This document shows positions 44,109 to 53,031 of a DNA stretch of 64,000 nucleotides, piece after piece. This stretch comes from Myxococcus sp. (GTDB taxonomy: Bacteria > Myxococcota > Myxococcia > Myxococcales > Myxococcaceae), in assembly GCA_014879945.1 (NCBI GenBank), contig JACSRE010000242.1, forward strand, positions 160,316 to 224,315, written 5' to 3'. Numbering within the stretch: the stretch's first letter is position 1; every line of letters starts with the position of its first letter. Under the pieces are notes generated by a model. That model saw only the letters and a program-made list of their open reading frames with translations, was not told the origin of the DNA and did no database searches. A program made the position numbers and the translations under genes.

Positions 44109-44872
44109 GATCGATTCCTCTCGTAGATGATGCGCAGGCCCTCGAGCGTCAGGAACTCGTCGACCTCGTCGATGGCCTTCGACTCGGCCGCGATCAGCGG
44201 GGCCAGGCCGCCGGTCGCGAAGATCTTCAAGGGGCTGCCGATCTCACCCTTCATGCGCTCGCAGATGCCGTCGACGAGCGCGACGTAGCCGAACACCAGC
44301 CCGGCCTGAATCGAGTGCACCGTGTTTCGGCCGATGACGTTGGGCGGGCGGGCGAACTCCACGCGCGGCAGGCGGGCGGCGTTGCGAAACAGCGCGTCCA
44401 TCGCGATGGTGATGCCGGGGCAGATGGCGCCGCCCAGGTACTCGCCCTTCGCGCTCACCGCGTCGAAGGTGGTGGCGGTGCCGAAGTCGACGACGATCAG
44501 CGCGCCGTCGTGGCGCTCGCGCGCGGCGACCGCGTTGACGATGCGGTCAGCCCCCACCTCCCGTGGGTTGTCGTAGAGAATGGGCATGCCCGTCTTCACG
44601 CCGGGGCCGACGAAGAGCGGCCTGGTGTGGAAGTAGCGCTCCGACATGCGCTCGAGGTTGAACTGCATGGCCGGCACCACGCTCGACACGGCGACCGCGT
44701 CGACCTTCGAGGCGTCGAGCCCTGCGTGGGCGAACCACTGCAGCACCAGAATGCCGTACTCGTCAGAGGTGCGGCGTGAGGTGGTCTCGAGCCGCCACTG
44801 GGCGACCAGCTTCTTGCCCTGGTAGGCGCCGATCACGGTGTTGGTGTTGCCGACGTCGATCGCGAGGAGCAT
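44105..44872 (-). CDS. coaX: Type III pantothenate kinase
   Basis: A 255-residue ASKHA-fold kinase for the first step of CoA synthesis. Motifs: [25 protein letters not shown] and [13 protein letters not shown]. The ATG giving MLLAIDVGN was preferred. It lies 42 bases after birA and is coupled to the helical protein downstream. A possible -10 (TATGCT) is present 11 bases upstream. Confidence 0.95.
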   Translation of the reverse strand: MLLAIDVGNTNTVIGAYQGKKLVAQWRLETTSRRTSDEYGILVLQWFAHAGLDASKVDAVAVSSVVPAMQFNLERMSERYFHTRPLFVGPGVKTGMPILYDNPREVGADRIVNAVAARERHDGALIVVDFGTATTFDAVSAKGEYLGGAICPGITIAMDALFRNAARLPRVEFARPPNVIGRNTVHSIQAGLVFGYVALVDGICERMKGEIGSPLKIFATGGLAPLIAAESKAIDEVDEFLTLEGLRIIYERNRS

Positions 44873-44914
44873 GTCTGTGGCGCAGCATACCCCCCAAACG
44901 CCCACGCGCGGCCG

Positions 44915-45952
44915 TCACGTCTTGCGGGCGCGCAGCTGCTCCACGTCTCCGGCCAGCACCCGCTCCAGGCGCCCGTCCACGCGCAGCATCAGGGCGCCCG
45001 AGTCGTCGATGTCCTCCGCGACGCCCCGCAGCTCCTTCGCGTCGGCGCGCACCAGCACCTCTTGCCCCAGGGTGGACGAGGCCGACTTCCACGCCTCTCG
45101 CACGGGGCCGAAGCCCTGCTCCTGCCAGGTGTCGAGCCAGGCCTCGAGCCGGGTGAGGAGCGCGGCAGCGAACAGCGCGCGCGGCACCGTGAGGGCCCGG
45201 GCCAGCTTCACCGACGTGGCCAGCTCGCGCACCTCGGGCGGGAAGTCGGCGGCGTCGGTGTTGAGGTTCACCCCGATGCCGAGCACCAGGAAGTGCACCC
45301 GCTCGGTGTCGGCGGAGAGCTCGGTCAGCACCCCGGCCACCTTGCGGCCGTCGAGCTGCACGTCGTTGGGCCACTTGATGCGCGCAGGGGCGCCCGCCTC
45401 TTTCAGCGTCTCGGCGAGCGCGACGGCGGCCACCAGCGTCACCTCGGGCGCCCTCGAGGGCGAGATCTCGGGGCGCAGCACGATCGACATCGCCAGGTTC
45501 TTTCCGGGTGGAGAGACCCACGCCCGGCCCCGGCGGCCCTTCCCTGCCGTCTGCTCCTCGGCGATCACCACCTCGCCGTGAAAGGCGCCCGCCTGCGCGA
45601 GCTGAAACGCCTCGGCGTTGGTCGAGCCCAGGCGCTCGTGGTGGTGCAGCGTACGGCCGAGGTCATGCGTGGCGAGGAGCGGTGAGAGCTCGAGCTGCGT
45701 CAGGCGATCGGGCACCTTCAGGAGCCGGTACCCACGCGACGGCTGGGCCTCGATGCCGTAGCCGAGCTTGCGCAGCGTCTCGACGTGCTTCCACACCGCG
45801 GTGCGCGAGAGCCCCAGCTTGTCCGAGAGCGTGACGCCCGAGATGAAGTCCGCTCCACCCTCGGCGAGGAAGGAGAGGATCATCTCTTCGTTGGAGAGCT
45901 CGAGCTCGGCGGGATCCACGGTGGTAAGGCTAATGGGCCCGGCCCGCTGCAT
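44915..45952 (-). CDS. birA: BirA biotin-protein ligase and repressor
   Basis: A 345-residue protein. An N-terminal winged helix (about 22-77, VTLSDKLGLSRTAVWKHVETLRKLGY) is followed by the ligase domain: GSTNAEAF, GKGRRGRAW, KWPNDV and a C-terminal SH3-like domain. It biotinylates the acetyl-CoA carboxylase carrier and, with its HTH, can repress biotin genes. ATG 45952 was chosen; GTG further in is an alternative. Confidence 0.94.
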   Translation of the reverse strand: MQRAGPISLTTVDPAELELSNEEMILSFLAEGGADFISGVTLSDKLGLSRTAVWKHVETLRKLGYGIEAQPSRGYRLLKVPDRLTQLELSPLLATHDLGRTLHHHERLGSTNAEAFQLAQAGAFHGEVVIAEEQTAGKGRRGRAWVSPPGKNLAMSIVLRPEISPSRAPEVTLVAAVALAETLKEAGAPARIKWPNDVQLDGRKVAGVLTELSADTERVHFLVLGIGVNLNTDAADFPPEVRELATSVKLARALTVPRALFAAALLTRLEAWLDTWQEQGFGPVREAWKSASSTLGQEVLVRADAKELRGVAEDIDDSGALMLRVDGRLERVLAGDVEQLRARKT

Positions 45953-45974
45953 CAACCCGGCGCGCCGCCGAGGC

Positions 45975-46550
45975 CTACCGTGCGGGCGCGGTGAACTTCA
46001 GCAGCGTCAGCTTCGACTGGGGCACGCGCCTTTCGCCCTCTTCGAGGGTCGTCGCCATGCGTACGATGCCTACACCCGGCGCCAGGGTGATCTCGTTGAC
46101 GAGGCGCTTCGAGGCGTCGATGCGGTTCTTGCTCTCGACGATCACGCAGCCCTCCCAGCGCCCGGCCGGGCTCTCGCACGGCTGCTCGGCGGCGATGATC
46201 TCGTAGGCCTCGACCGAGGACGGCGACACCACGTTGTTCCACTTCGTGCCCGACTCGATGGGGTTGCGCAGCAGGTAGCGCCGCTCGTCGCGAACGCCCC
46301 AGGCGTCGGCCATGAACCGGGCGCCGGTGGAGTCCTCTGCGAGGCCGTCGACCACCTTCACGATCGACACCGGGAGGACCCGCTTCTCGCCCAGCATCGC
46401 GGCCTCGTACTCCCAGGCCGTGCCCACCTTGAGGGGGAAGAAGTCGGCGGCGGTGTGCGCCGCGGTCGCGGTCGAGGGCCCGGCCTTGCCCCCCGACGTG
46501 GCGCAGGCAGACGCGACGACGACGCACAGGAGGAGGAGCTGGCGCTTCAT
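45975..46550 (-). CDS. Lipoprotein of unknown function
   Basis: A 191-residue protein. The lipobox in MKRQLLLLCVVVASACATSG ends at Cys16. The mature part is beta-rich (FFPLKVGTAWEYEA, GVGIVRMATTLEEGE), like lipoproteins that share a YXXXG-type beta sandwich. ATG overlaps the stop of the upstream HEAT lipoprotein by four bases, so the two are coupled. Confidence 0.82.
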   Translation of the reverse strand: MKRQLLLLCVVVASACATSGGKAGPSTATAAHTAADFFPLKVGTAWEYEAAMLGEKRVLPVSIVKVVDGLAEDSTGARFMADAWGVRDERRYLLRNPIESGTKWNNVVSPSSVEAYEIIAAEQPCESPAGRWEGCVIVESKNRIDASKRLVNEITLAPGVGIVRMATTLEEGERRVPQSKLTLLKFTAPAR

Positions 46551-47446
46551 GGGGGGCCGCCTTTCGGAGGAGGAGGAGGAGGGAGTCGTTTGGCGCGCGC
46601 GCGCAGCTCGGCGAGGGCCTTCTCGGCCGACGCGCGCAAGAGGGGGTCGTCGTGACCGGTGGCGACGACGTCGAGGTACGCCTCGGCCTCGTCGCCGCCG
46701 ATCGCCGACAGGGCGAAGATGAGCTCTCGCTGCACCACCGGGTTCTTCGCCCGAGACGCCTCGATGATGGCCGGCACCGCCGAGGGGTCGCGCACCTCGA
46801 CCAACAGGCCCACCGTGCGACGGAGCACCCCGAGGTCGTCGACCTTCAAGCGCTCGAGCAGGGCCGGCACGGCGGCCGGGTGGCGACGACGCGCGAGCAG
46901 TCGAATCGCGGCCGCCTGCACCGAGGCGTCGGGGTCGCTCACCTTCCTGGCCAGCGCGTCGTCGGCGAGGCGCTCGAGCTCGATCGACGCCCTGGCCTCG
47001 GTGGCCGCCAGGGCCAGCGACAGATCGAGCGCCTTCACCGCGGCGGCCTGCACGGCCTCGAGCGCGTTGGAGTCGGTGGGCGTCTGCTCCGAGGCCTCGA
47101 CGTCGAAGCCCTCGCTGGCGCCCTTCTGACGCAGCGAGAGCGCCACCACCGCGCTCCCCGGCAGCTCGGACTGCGGGTCTGGCTCGTCGATGCGCACCGC
47201 CAGGGCGATTCGCCACGGCTTGACGCCCGACGGCACCGGGGCGTCACCCAGCACCGTGAAGCCGGCCCGCGCCAGGGCGGCGTCGAGGCGCGCCAGCAGC
47301 TGCGGCGCCTCCCACCCCACGATCTCCCGGCCGTCGAAGACGTCGATCTCGGTGCGCTGAACCACGGGCTTCTCGGCACGGGCGCAGCTGGCCCCGGCCA
47401 TCGCGGTCAACACGCCGAGCCCAACCAGCACCAGCCGACGGCTCAT
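46547..47446 (-). CDS. HEAT-repeat lipoprotein
   Basis: A 299-residue protein. The lipobox AGASC ends at Cys21. Residues 30-150 are alpha/beta; from 155 on there are HEAT-like repeats (DPDASVQAAAIRLLARRRHP, DDLGVLRRTVGLLVEVRDPS, NPVVQRELIFALSAIGGDE). The tail is proline-rich. It is coupled to the next lipoprotein; both are probably outer-membrane or periplasmic partners. Confidence 0.85.
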   Translation of the reverse strand: MSRRLVLVGLGVLTAMAGASCARAEKPVVQRTEIDVFDGREIVGWEAPQLLARLDAALARAGFTVLGDAPVPSGVKPWRIALAVRIDEPDPQSELPGSAVVALSLRQKGASEGFDVEASEQTPTDSNALEAVQAAAVKALDLSLALAATEARASIELERLADDALARKVSDPDASVQAAAIRLLARRRHPAAVPALLERLKVDDLGVLRRTVGLLVEVRDPSAVPAIIEASRAKNPVVQRELIFALSAIGGDEAEAYLDVVATGHDDPLLRASAEKALAELRARAKRLPPPPPPKGGPP

Positions 47447-47463
47447 GCGCTGCAGCTCATCGC

Positions 47464-49230
47464 TCAGCTGGCATCACCAGAGCTCGCTGGAGGGGCCGGC
47501 GTCGGCGCCGGCTCCGAGACGGGCTCGGCGCGTGGCGCAGAGGCAGGAGGCGGGGGGGCCACCGCGACGCCTTCGGCGGGGGGAGCTGACTCGCTCGCCC
47601 GGGGCGCGCCCTCGGCGGTCTGACCAGGCGCGCCTTCAGCGCCACCACGGCGACGGCGACGACGGCGGCGCTTGCGGCGACGGCCGCCCTCGCCTGCTTC
47701 GCCACCCTCGCCGGGCGCGCCAGCGGCCTCGGCGCCCTCTTCACCTTCGTCGTCTCCGTCGTCGCCCTCGTCACCCTCAGCGCTGGCCTGCGCCGGCGCT
47801 GAGGCTCCGGGGGACGCCGCCGGTGGCGTGGCCGCCGGCTCGGAGTCGCCTTCGCGCGCGTCGGCCGCCTCGCCGTCATCACGCCGGCCGTCCTTCTCAC
47901 GGTGACGCTCTTCGCGGCGCTTGTGCGCCTCGTCGGCGTCAGCCCTGGCCTGCTCGAAGAACGCCTCGTCGATCTCGAAGAGCTCGACGCGCAGCACCGA
48001 CACGCCGACCTCGGCGTCGAAGAACTTCTCGGAGAGGTGATCGCCACACCACAGCATCACCAGGGCGCCGCTCCCGGTCGCCTCGGCGCGGGCGTCGTTG
48101 CGCGCCTCGCCCGGCGTCAGGAGCAGGCCGAGGTTGGCGCTCACCTGGCCGACGTCGCGGCGCAGCTCCTGAACGGTGCGGCGCTCCACCTGCCCCGAGC
48201 CTCGCGCGATGCGAATGGCGAAGCGCAGCTCGAGGCTGCCCTCTTTCTTGCGGGCCGACAGCAGCGCGCCGTCTTTGGCGCGCCGCGCGACCTTGAGCTC
48301 GCGGAAGCCGTTGGCGTGCAGCAGCTTCACGCACGCCTTCTCGAAGGTGCCGGTGTCGAGCTCGCTGAGCTTCTTGCGCAGCACCCGGGCCATGGCCCGG
48401 CGCGCGTCCTTCACGCCCAGGCGCGCGGTCTGAACGAGGGCGAGATCTTCGGGGCTCGAGGCCACCACGGCCGCGGCCGGCTCGTCCTTGCGGCGGTGCG
48501 AGCGCAGCACCACCTTGCCGTTCTCGAAGGGCAGGTTCGCGGCCTTGCAGAAGGCCTCCTGCGTCTGCAGCGGCAGCGGCCCGTTCTCGGGCGCCGAGGT
48601 CTCGGCCGAGAGCTGCAGCTCGTTGGCGTCGGTGCGGATGGCGGTGAACTGCGGCCGCCGGCCCTGATCGATGCGCTGCTGGTTGTCGTCGGCGAGCGCC
48701 TCGAGGAGCGAGAGCGTGCCGAGATCGTCCACCAGGTCGCGGGCCTTGAGCCGGGCGATGAGCTCGTTGGGCACCAGCCCGCCCACCTCGGACAACACCT
48801 CGAAGGCCACCTCGGCCACGGGCGGCAGCTTGCGGCGCTTGCCGTCGTCGTCGCGGCGCCGGTTGCGCTCGGCCTGGCGACCGATGGCGCGCAGGTACTC
48901 CGCGCGGGGCTCGGGGTGCCGCTCGGTCGGCCGCAGCGCGGGCAGGCCCTCTTCGGCGTTGGGCTCGACGATGCCGGTGACGGCGAGGGCGTCGGGGTCC
49001 TCCGGCAGCATCCAGTCCGAGAGGGCGAAGGTATCGCGGGCGGTGACGACCAGCTTGCGATCTCGTGAACGTTTCGCCTGCGCGGCCAGGCGCGCGAGCA
49101 TCGTCTGCTCGGGCACCTTCCCCACATGCGACAAGAGCCCCTTGTCGAGGGACCGCTTGGTAATCTCCAGGTAATTCATCGGAGCGCCCGCTTCTTCAAG
49201 AACGCGGAGCGCCGCCTCGTAGAAAGTCAT
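47464..49230 (-). CDS. HARE-HTH protein with Mrr-like nuclease-fold domain and Arg-rich tail
   Basis: A 588-residue protein. Residues 1-75 are a HARE-HTH domain (MTFYEAALRVLEEAGAPMNY, then LARLAAQAKR), as in chromatin and restriction proteins. A second winged-helix-like region lies at 136-207. Residues about 288-408 resemble an Mrr restriction endonuclease domain (FEKACVKLLHANGFRELKV, GLLLTPGEARNDA), but the usual QxK is IRIAR, so catalysis may be lost. The tail (450-588) is acidic with an arginine-rich block. Its promoter lies at 49284-49312. Probably a DNA-binding nucleoid or defence protein. Confidence 0.85.
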   Translation of the reverse strand: MTFYEAALRVLEEAGAPMNYLEITKRSLDKGLLSHVGKVPEQTMLARLAAQAKRSRDRKLVVTARDTFALSDWMLPEDPDALAVTGIVEPNAEEGLPALRPTERHPEPRAEYLRAIGRQAERNRRRDDDGKRRKLPPVAEVAFEVLSEVGGLVPNELIARLKARDLVDDLGTLSLLEALADDNQQRIDQGRRPQFTAIRTDANELQLSAETSAPENGPLPLQTQEAFCKAANLPFENGKVVLRSHRRKDEPAAAVVASSPEDLALVQTARLGVKDARRAMARVLRKKLSELDTGTFEKACVKLLHANGFRELKVARRAKDGALLSARKKEGSLELRFAIRIARGSGQVERRTVQELRRDVGQVSANLGLLLTPGEARNDARAEATGSGALVMLWCGDHLSEKFFDAEVGVSVLRVELFEIDEAFFEQARADADEAHKRREERHREKDGRRDDGEAADAREGDSEPAATPPAASPGASAPAQASAEGDEGDDGDDEGEEGAEAAGAPGEGGEAGEGGRRRKRRRRRRRRGGAEGAPGQTAEGAPRASESAPPAEGVAVAPPPPASAPRAEPVSEPAPTPAPPASSGDAS

Positions 49231-49283
49231 TCTTTTTCCCAGCGAAATCGGGGGCTTCAAAGCTGCCCACACGAAGGGAGGAC

Positions 49284-49312
49284 AAGGTACGCTCAGCGCC
49301 TCGGCGAGTCAA
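49284..49312 (-). promoter_or_regulatory. Promoter of the HARE-HTH gene
   Basis: Minus-strand TTGACT (49312-49307), a 17-base spacer and TACCTT (49289-49284). The -35 touches the ATG of the divergent propeller gene. It gives a leader of about 47 bases, one of the few long leaders here. Confidence 0.5.
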
Positions 49313-51360
49313 TGAACTCGCGGACTTTCGACTTCAGGGGGCGGGCGGTGCTGCGTTTGAGACTGGGAGAGCGGTGGCGAACCGAGGGGCAGACGCCTCG
49401 CGGGGCGGTCTCGCTCGAGGTCGAGGGCGTGCCGCTGCTGCCGGCGATCGACGAGACGGAGTTGGCGCCCTGGCTCAGCGGCTGGCTGCGCGTGCTCAAG
49501 CAGCTGTTGGTCGATCGCGCGGCGACGGCGCAGGTCTCGCTCGACGTGCCGCCGCTGGAGATCTGTCTGTTGAGGCGGCCCGGGCTGACGCTGGAGCTGT
49601 CGGTGATCTCGCTCGACCCCGAGCCGCGGCTCGTCACGCCGGCCGTCACCATCGACCTGGTCGAGCTGCGGGCGGCGCTCGAGCAGGCCACGCGCGCCTT
49701 CTTGCGCGGCGCCTCCGAAGAGAAGGTCGACCCCGAGGTGCTGATCGGCCTCGAGCGCGCGCTGCGTGAAGCGACCGGCCGGGCGATCGCCCCGTTCGCG
49801 CTGGCGCCACACGGGCCGTGGTCGTTCTCGCGCGCCGTCGACGAGCTGTCGCTCGAGCTCGACGATCGCGACGGGCGCACCACCCTGGTGTCGCGCGGGT
49901 CGGGGAGCCTCGGGGCGCTGCTGACGCCCGGCGCGCTGCGCGTCGGCGGCACCACCAGCGCGCAGCCGCCGTTCCTCGCGCTGATGGGGCTGGTTCGACG
50001 CAAGCCATCGGCTGCGGCCTTCGAGCTGGGGCTGGCGCTGTGCGCGTCGCTGCACGCCCGCCACCCTGCCTGGGCGACCGACCCGTGGGTCGACGCGCTC
50101 TTCGTGCGCTGCACCGAGGGCCTGGCGGCGTTACGGCCGCCGCGCCCCGACGTCACCGTCGCCGAGCCCCCGCGCCCCTCGGCGCCCAGGAGCGACGGCA
50201 AGCTGGCGGCCGTGGGCGCGCCGCGCCGGGTGACGCTCACCCCTGCGTGGGCGCGGCCAGTCGCGCTGGGGGAGCCCCGCGGCCGGGTGGCCCTCTCGGC
50301 GAAGGCCGTGGTGGTGCACGCGCCGCACTCGGCGCACGTCTTCTCGACCTCGGGCAAGGAGTGGCGCCGGGTGCACGCGCCGCGCGGGGTCGCCGCCGCC
50401 GCCGACGGCACCGTGCTGGTCGCGACCGAGGCGTCGCTGGCCTGCTACGGGGCGAGCGAGGCGAGCGCCCGGTGGATGCGCGACGGCGGCGGGCTGCGCG
50501 TCGGCGGCGAGCTGCGCTTGATCGAGGGGCGCCTGCTGACGCGCCTCTCGGGGCGCGGCGTGCTGGCGCTCGAGTCGCTGACCGGCTGTGAGGCGTGGCG
50601 CTTCGACCCGCCCCGCACCCAGCGGGCGGTGGTGAGCCAGGTAGGCACGCGGCTGATCGTGGGCACTGACGCGGGCGATCTGTACGGCGTTGACGCCACC
50701 GACGGCCAGGTGCGCTTCCGCATTCGCGGGCCGGTCGCGAGCCCCTGGCCGGTGGCGACGGTGCAACGAGACGCCGTGGCGGTGTTGACCAGCGCGAGCC
50801 AGACGGTGGTGCTGCGCTTCGCGGCGCTCGCCGGTGGGTCGGCCGGCCAGGCGGGCGCGGTGTCGTGGACGCGGCCGCTGCCCTTCGAGAGCGCGAGCGC
50901 TCCGGTGGTGGCGCGGGGCCGCCTCTTCGTCGCCGGTCGGGCCGAAGGGCGCGGCGGCGTGGCGTGCCTGTCGGGGAAGGGCGAGGTGTTGTGGCTGCGC
51001 GCGGTGCCCGTCGATGGCGCGTCGGCGCTCGTGGTGCCCTTCGAGCGGGGGGCCCTGGTGACCGACGCGCGCGGCGCCGCGGTGCGCCTGTTGCCCGACG
51101 GCGACACGGCGTGGGTGGTGGGCGGCCAGGACGAGGCGCTGACCCAGCGGCTGGCCCCGACCCTCGCCAAAGGGGCCCTGGTCGTTCCGGGGCCGAGCGT
51201 GCGGTTGATCGACCCGCTGTCGGGCCGGGTGCTGGCGTCGACGCCGCGTGACCCCGACCTGACCGACTACGCGGTCGGCCGGGGGCTCTCGCTCTTCACC
51301 TACGCCGAGGCGGGCGCCCTGACGTGCTTCAAGCCGGGCGCGGTGCTGTCGGTCGTCTGA
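49312..51360 (+). CDS. PQQ-like beta-propeller repeat protein
   Basis: A 682-residue protein. The first 300 residues are mixed alpha/beta and unrecognised. From about 340 on it has tandem propeller blades (VHAPHSAHVFSTSGKEWRR, LIVGTDAGDLYGVDATDGQVRFR, SWTRPLPF, GEVLWLRAV) like PQQ/quinoprotein or BamB propellers. There is no signal peptide, so it may be cytosolic. Its ATG overlaps the -35 of the divergent HARE-HTH promoter. Confidence 0.85.
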   Translation: MNSRTFDFRGRAVLRLRLGERWRTEGQTPRGAVSLEVEGVPLLPAIDETELAPWLSGWLRVLKQLLVDRAATAQVSLDVPPLEICLLRRPGLTLELSVISLDPEPRLVTPAVTIDLVELRAALEQATRAFLRGASEEKVDPEVLIGLERALREATGRAIAPFALAPHGPWSFSRAVDELSLELDDRDGRTTLVSRGSGSLGALLTPGALRVGGTTSAQPPFLALMGLVRRKPSAAAFELGLALCASLHARHPAWATDPWVDALFVRCTEGLAALRPPRPDVTVAEPPRPSAPRSDGKLAAVGAPRRVTLTPAWARPVALGEPRGRVALSAKAVVVHAPHSAHVFSTSGKEWRRVHAPRGVAAAADGTVLVATEASLACYGASEASARWMRDGGGLRVGGELRLIEGRLLTRLSGRGVLALESLTGCEAWRFDPPRTQRAVVSQVGTRLIVGTDAGDLYGVDATDGQVRFRIRGPVASPWPVATVQRDAVAVLTSASQTVVLRFAALAGGSAGQAGAVSWTRPLPFESASAPVVARGRLFVAGRAEGRGGVACLSGKGEVLWLRAVPVDGASALVVPFERGALVTDARGAAVRLLPDGDTAWVVGGQDEALTQRLAPTLAKGALVVPGPSVRLIDPLSGRVLASTPRDPDLTDYAVGRGLSLFTYAEAGALTCFKPGAVLSVV

Positions 51361-51363
51361 GCG

Positions 51364-52290
51364 TTACTTCTTGGCCTGCTTGCTCGGGTCGATCTCTTCT
51401 TCGGGGCGGATCGACTCCTGGGCGCCCTTCCAGGCTTCACCGGCGGCGAGCTTCCAGTCGGCGGGCACCTCGCCCTTCCAGTTGTAGCTGGCCATGATGT
51501 CGCCGCCCGACGGGCTGCGGGCCGAGATGGTCCACGAGATCTCGGCGGTCTTGGCCTCGGGCGGGAGCTTGTCGATGTCGTAGGTGCCGAAGACGACCAT
51601 CGGGGGGAAGAACTTGATGTAGCGCTCGGGCCAGTCGACGCGATCGTTGGGGCCGCCTTCGCCGGGGATCTCGGCGATCAGCTTTCCCTTCTCGTCGAAG
51701 AGCTTCCAGTTGAACTTGAAGTTGCCGTTGGTGACGACGCGGCGAATCTTCTTGTCGTCGATGCGCTCCTCGCGCGGCAGGCCCCACGCGACGACGGGCA
51801 TGTGAATCTGATCGCCGCGGGCGTCAGCCGAGACGATGTCGAGCCGAATGCCGTTGCTGGTGCCAGTCCACCAGGGGGAGTAGCTGCCGTCTTTGAAGGT
51901 GTCGAAGAGCTTTCGGGTGGCGTCGTAGGCGGCGCGCTTCTCGCTCGACCGGTCCTTGGTGGGCGACTCGTACTCGGAGACCTTGCGGCCGCCCTTCTCG
52001 TCGAGCTCGACCAGGTAGTCGTCGAAGTTGCGGTTGAGGCGGAACTCGTTGACGTGCTCGTTGACGCCCTTGAAGTACCAGCGCAGGAAGGTGCCGACCT
52101 CGCTGGTGTAGGCCTTCTGCTCGGGGATGGCGCGAATCCACGCGACGCGCTCGAGGTACTCCGCGCGCAGCCTGGCGGCGCTCGCCTCACGCTTGGTCTC
52201 GGTCGACTTGTCTTCCCACTTGCGCATCGTGAAGACGATGCCGACCACGACGAAGACGACGGCGACGATGATGCCGAAATAACGCTTCAT
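51364..52290 (-). CDS. Membrane-anchored protein of unknown function
   Basis: A 308-residue protein with a single N-terminal anchor (YFGIIVAVVFVVVGIVF). The periplasmic part is rich in Trp, Lys and Tyr (SYSPWWTGTSNG, WPERYIKFFPPMVVFGTYD). No family is recognised. AAGGAG lies 11 bases before the ATG. It converges on the propeller gene with 3 bases between. Confidence 0.82.
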   Translation of the reverse strand: MKRYFGIIVAVVFVVVGIVFTMRKWEDKSTETKREASAARLRAEYLERVAWIRAIPEQKAYTSEVGTFLRWYFKGVNEHVNEFRLNRNFDDYLVELDEKGGRKVSEYESPTKDRSSEKRAAYDATRKLFDTFKDGSYSPWWTGTSNGIRLDIVSADARGDQIHMPVVAWGLPREERIDDKKIRRVVTNGNFKFNWKLFDEKGKLIAEIPGEGGPNDRVDWPERYIKFFPPMVVFGTYDIDKLPPEAKTAEISWTISARSPSGGDIMASYNWKGEVPADWKLAAGEAWKGAQESIRPEEEIDPSKQAKK

Positions 52291-52351
52291 GCGAGCAACG
52301 GCTCCTTGCGAGGGATGCCGCCTCTTAGGCGGTGCGACCCTTCACCACAAG

Positions 52352-52372
52352 CGGCAGACGCTTCGGCAGACG
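52352..52372 (+). repeat. 9-bp direct repeat upstream of udk
   Basis: CGGCAGACG occurs at 52352-52360 and 52364-52372 (12-base period), just before the possible promoter of the uridine kinase gene. Possible tandem binding site. Confidence 0.3.
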
Positions 52373-52373
52373 G

Positions 52374-52398
52374 GCCCCGGGTGGTACAGGCCCGGGGC
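52374..52398. promoter_or_regulatory. Palindrome enclosing the predicted udk -10
   Basis: GCCCCGGG (52374-52381) and CCCGGGGC (52391-52398), perfect 8-bp arms with a 9-base centre that contains TACAGG. The right arm abuts the udk ATG. It may be an operator over the -10 or, if transcribed, a hairpin blocking the start. Confidence 0.4.
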
Positions 52399-53019
52399 AT
52401 GGCGCTCGTGGTGGGAATCGCAGGCGGCACCGCGTCGGGGAAGACGACGGTCGCGCGCAAGGTGCATGAGGCGATGGAGACCTCAGGCGTGTCGTTCATC
52501 GACCAGGACTCGTACTACCGCGACCTCGCGCACCTCACGCACGAGGAGCGGCGCGAGGTGAACTTCGACCACCCCGACGCCTTCGACACGGAGCTGTTGG
52601 TCGCGCACCTCAAGGCGCTCAAGGCCGGCCGGGCCGTCGACAAGCCGGTCTACGACTACGTCGAGTCCACCCGCACGGCGCGCACCACGCCCGTGCACCC
52701 GGCCGAGCTCATCCTCATCGAGGGCATCCTGGTGCTGCACATGGAGCCGCTGCGCAAGGAGCTCGACGTGCGCATCTTCGTGGAGACCGAAGACGACGTG
52801 CGCATCATTCGCAGGCTGACCCGCGACATCAAGGAGCGCGGCCGCGACTTCGATCACGTGGTGAGCCAGTACTTCCGCCACGTGCGGCCGATGCACATGG
52901 CCTTCATCGAGCCCTCGAAGCGGTGGGCCGACATCGTGGTGCCGCACGGCGGGAACAACGACATCGCCATCGACATGCTGGTGGGGGCCCTGAAGTCGCG
53001 GCTCTTGAAGCGGCGCTGA
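52399..53019 (+). CDS. udk: Uridine kinase
   Basis: A 206-residue P-loop kinase of pyrimidine salvage (uridine or cytidine to UMP/CMP). GGTASGKTT (9-17), DQDSYYRDL, NFDHPDAFD, YDYVESTR and a Lid region RRLTRDIKERGR are all present. No ribosome binding site precedes the ATG. Confidence 0.95.
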   Translation: MALVVGIAGGTASGKTTVARKVHEAMETSGVSFIDQDSYYRDLAHLTHEERREVNFDHPDAFDTELLVAHLKALKAGRAVDKPVYDYVESTRTARTTPVHPAELILIEGILVLHMEPLRKELDVRIFVETEDDVRIIRRLTRDIKERGRDFDHVVSQYFRHVRPMHMAFIEPSKRWADIVVPHGGNNDIAIDMLVGALKSRLLKRR

Positions 53020-53031
53020 GGCGGGGCCGGC

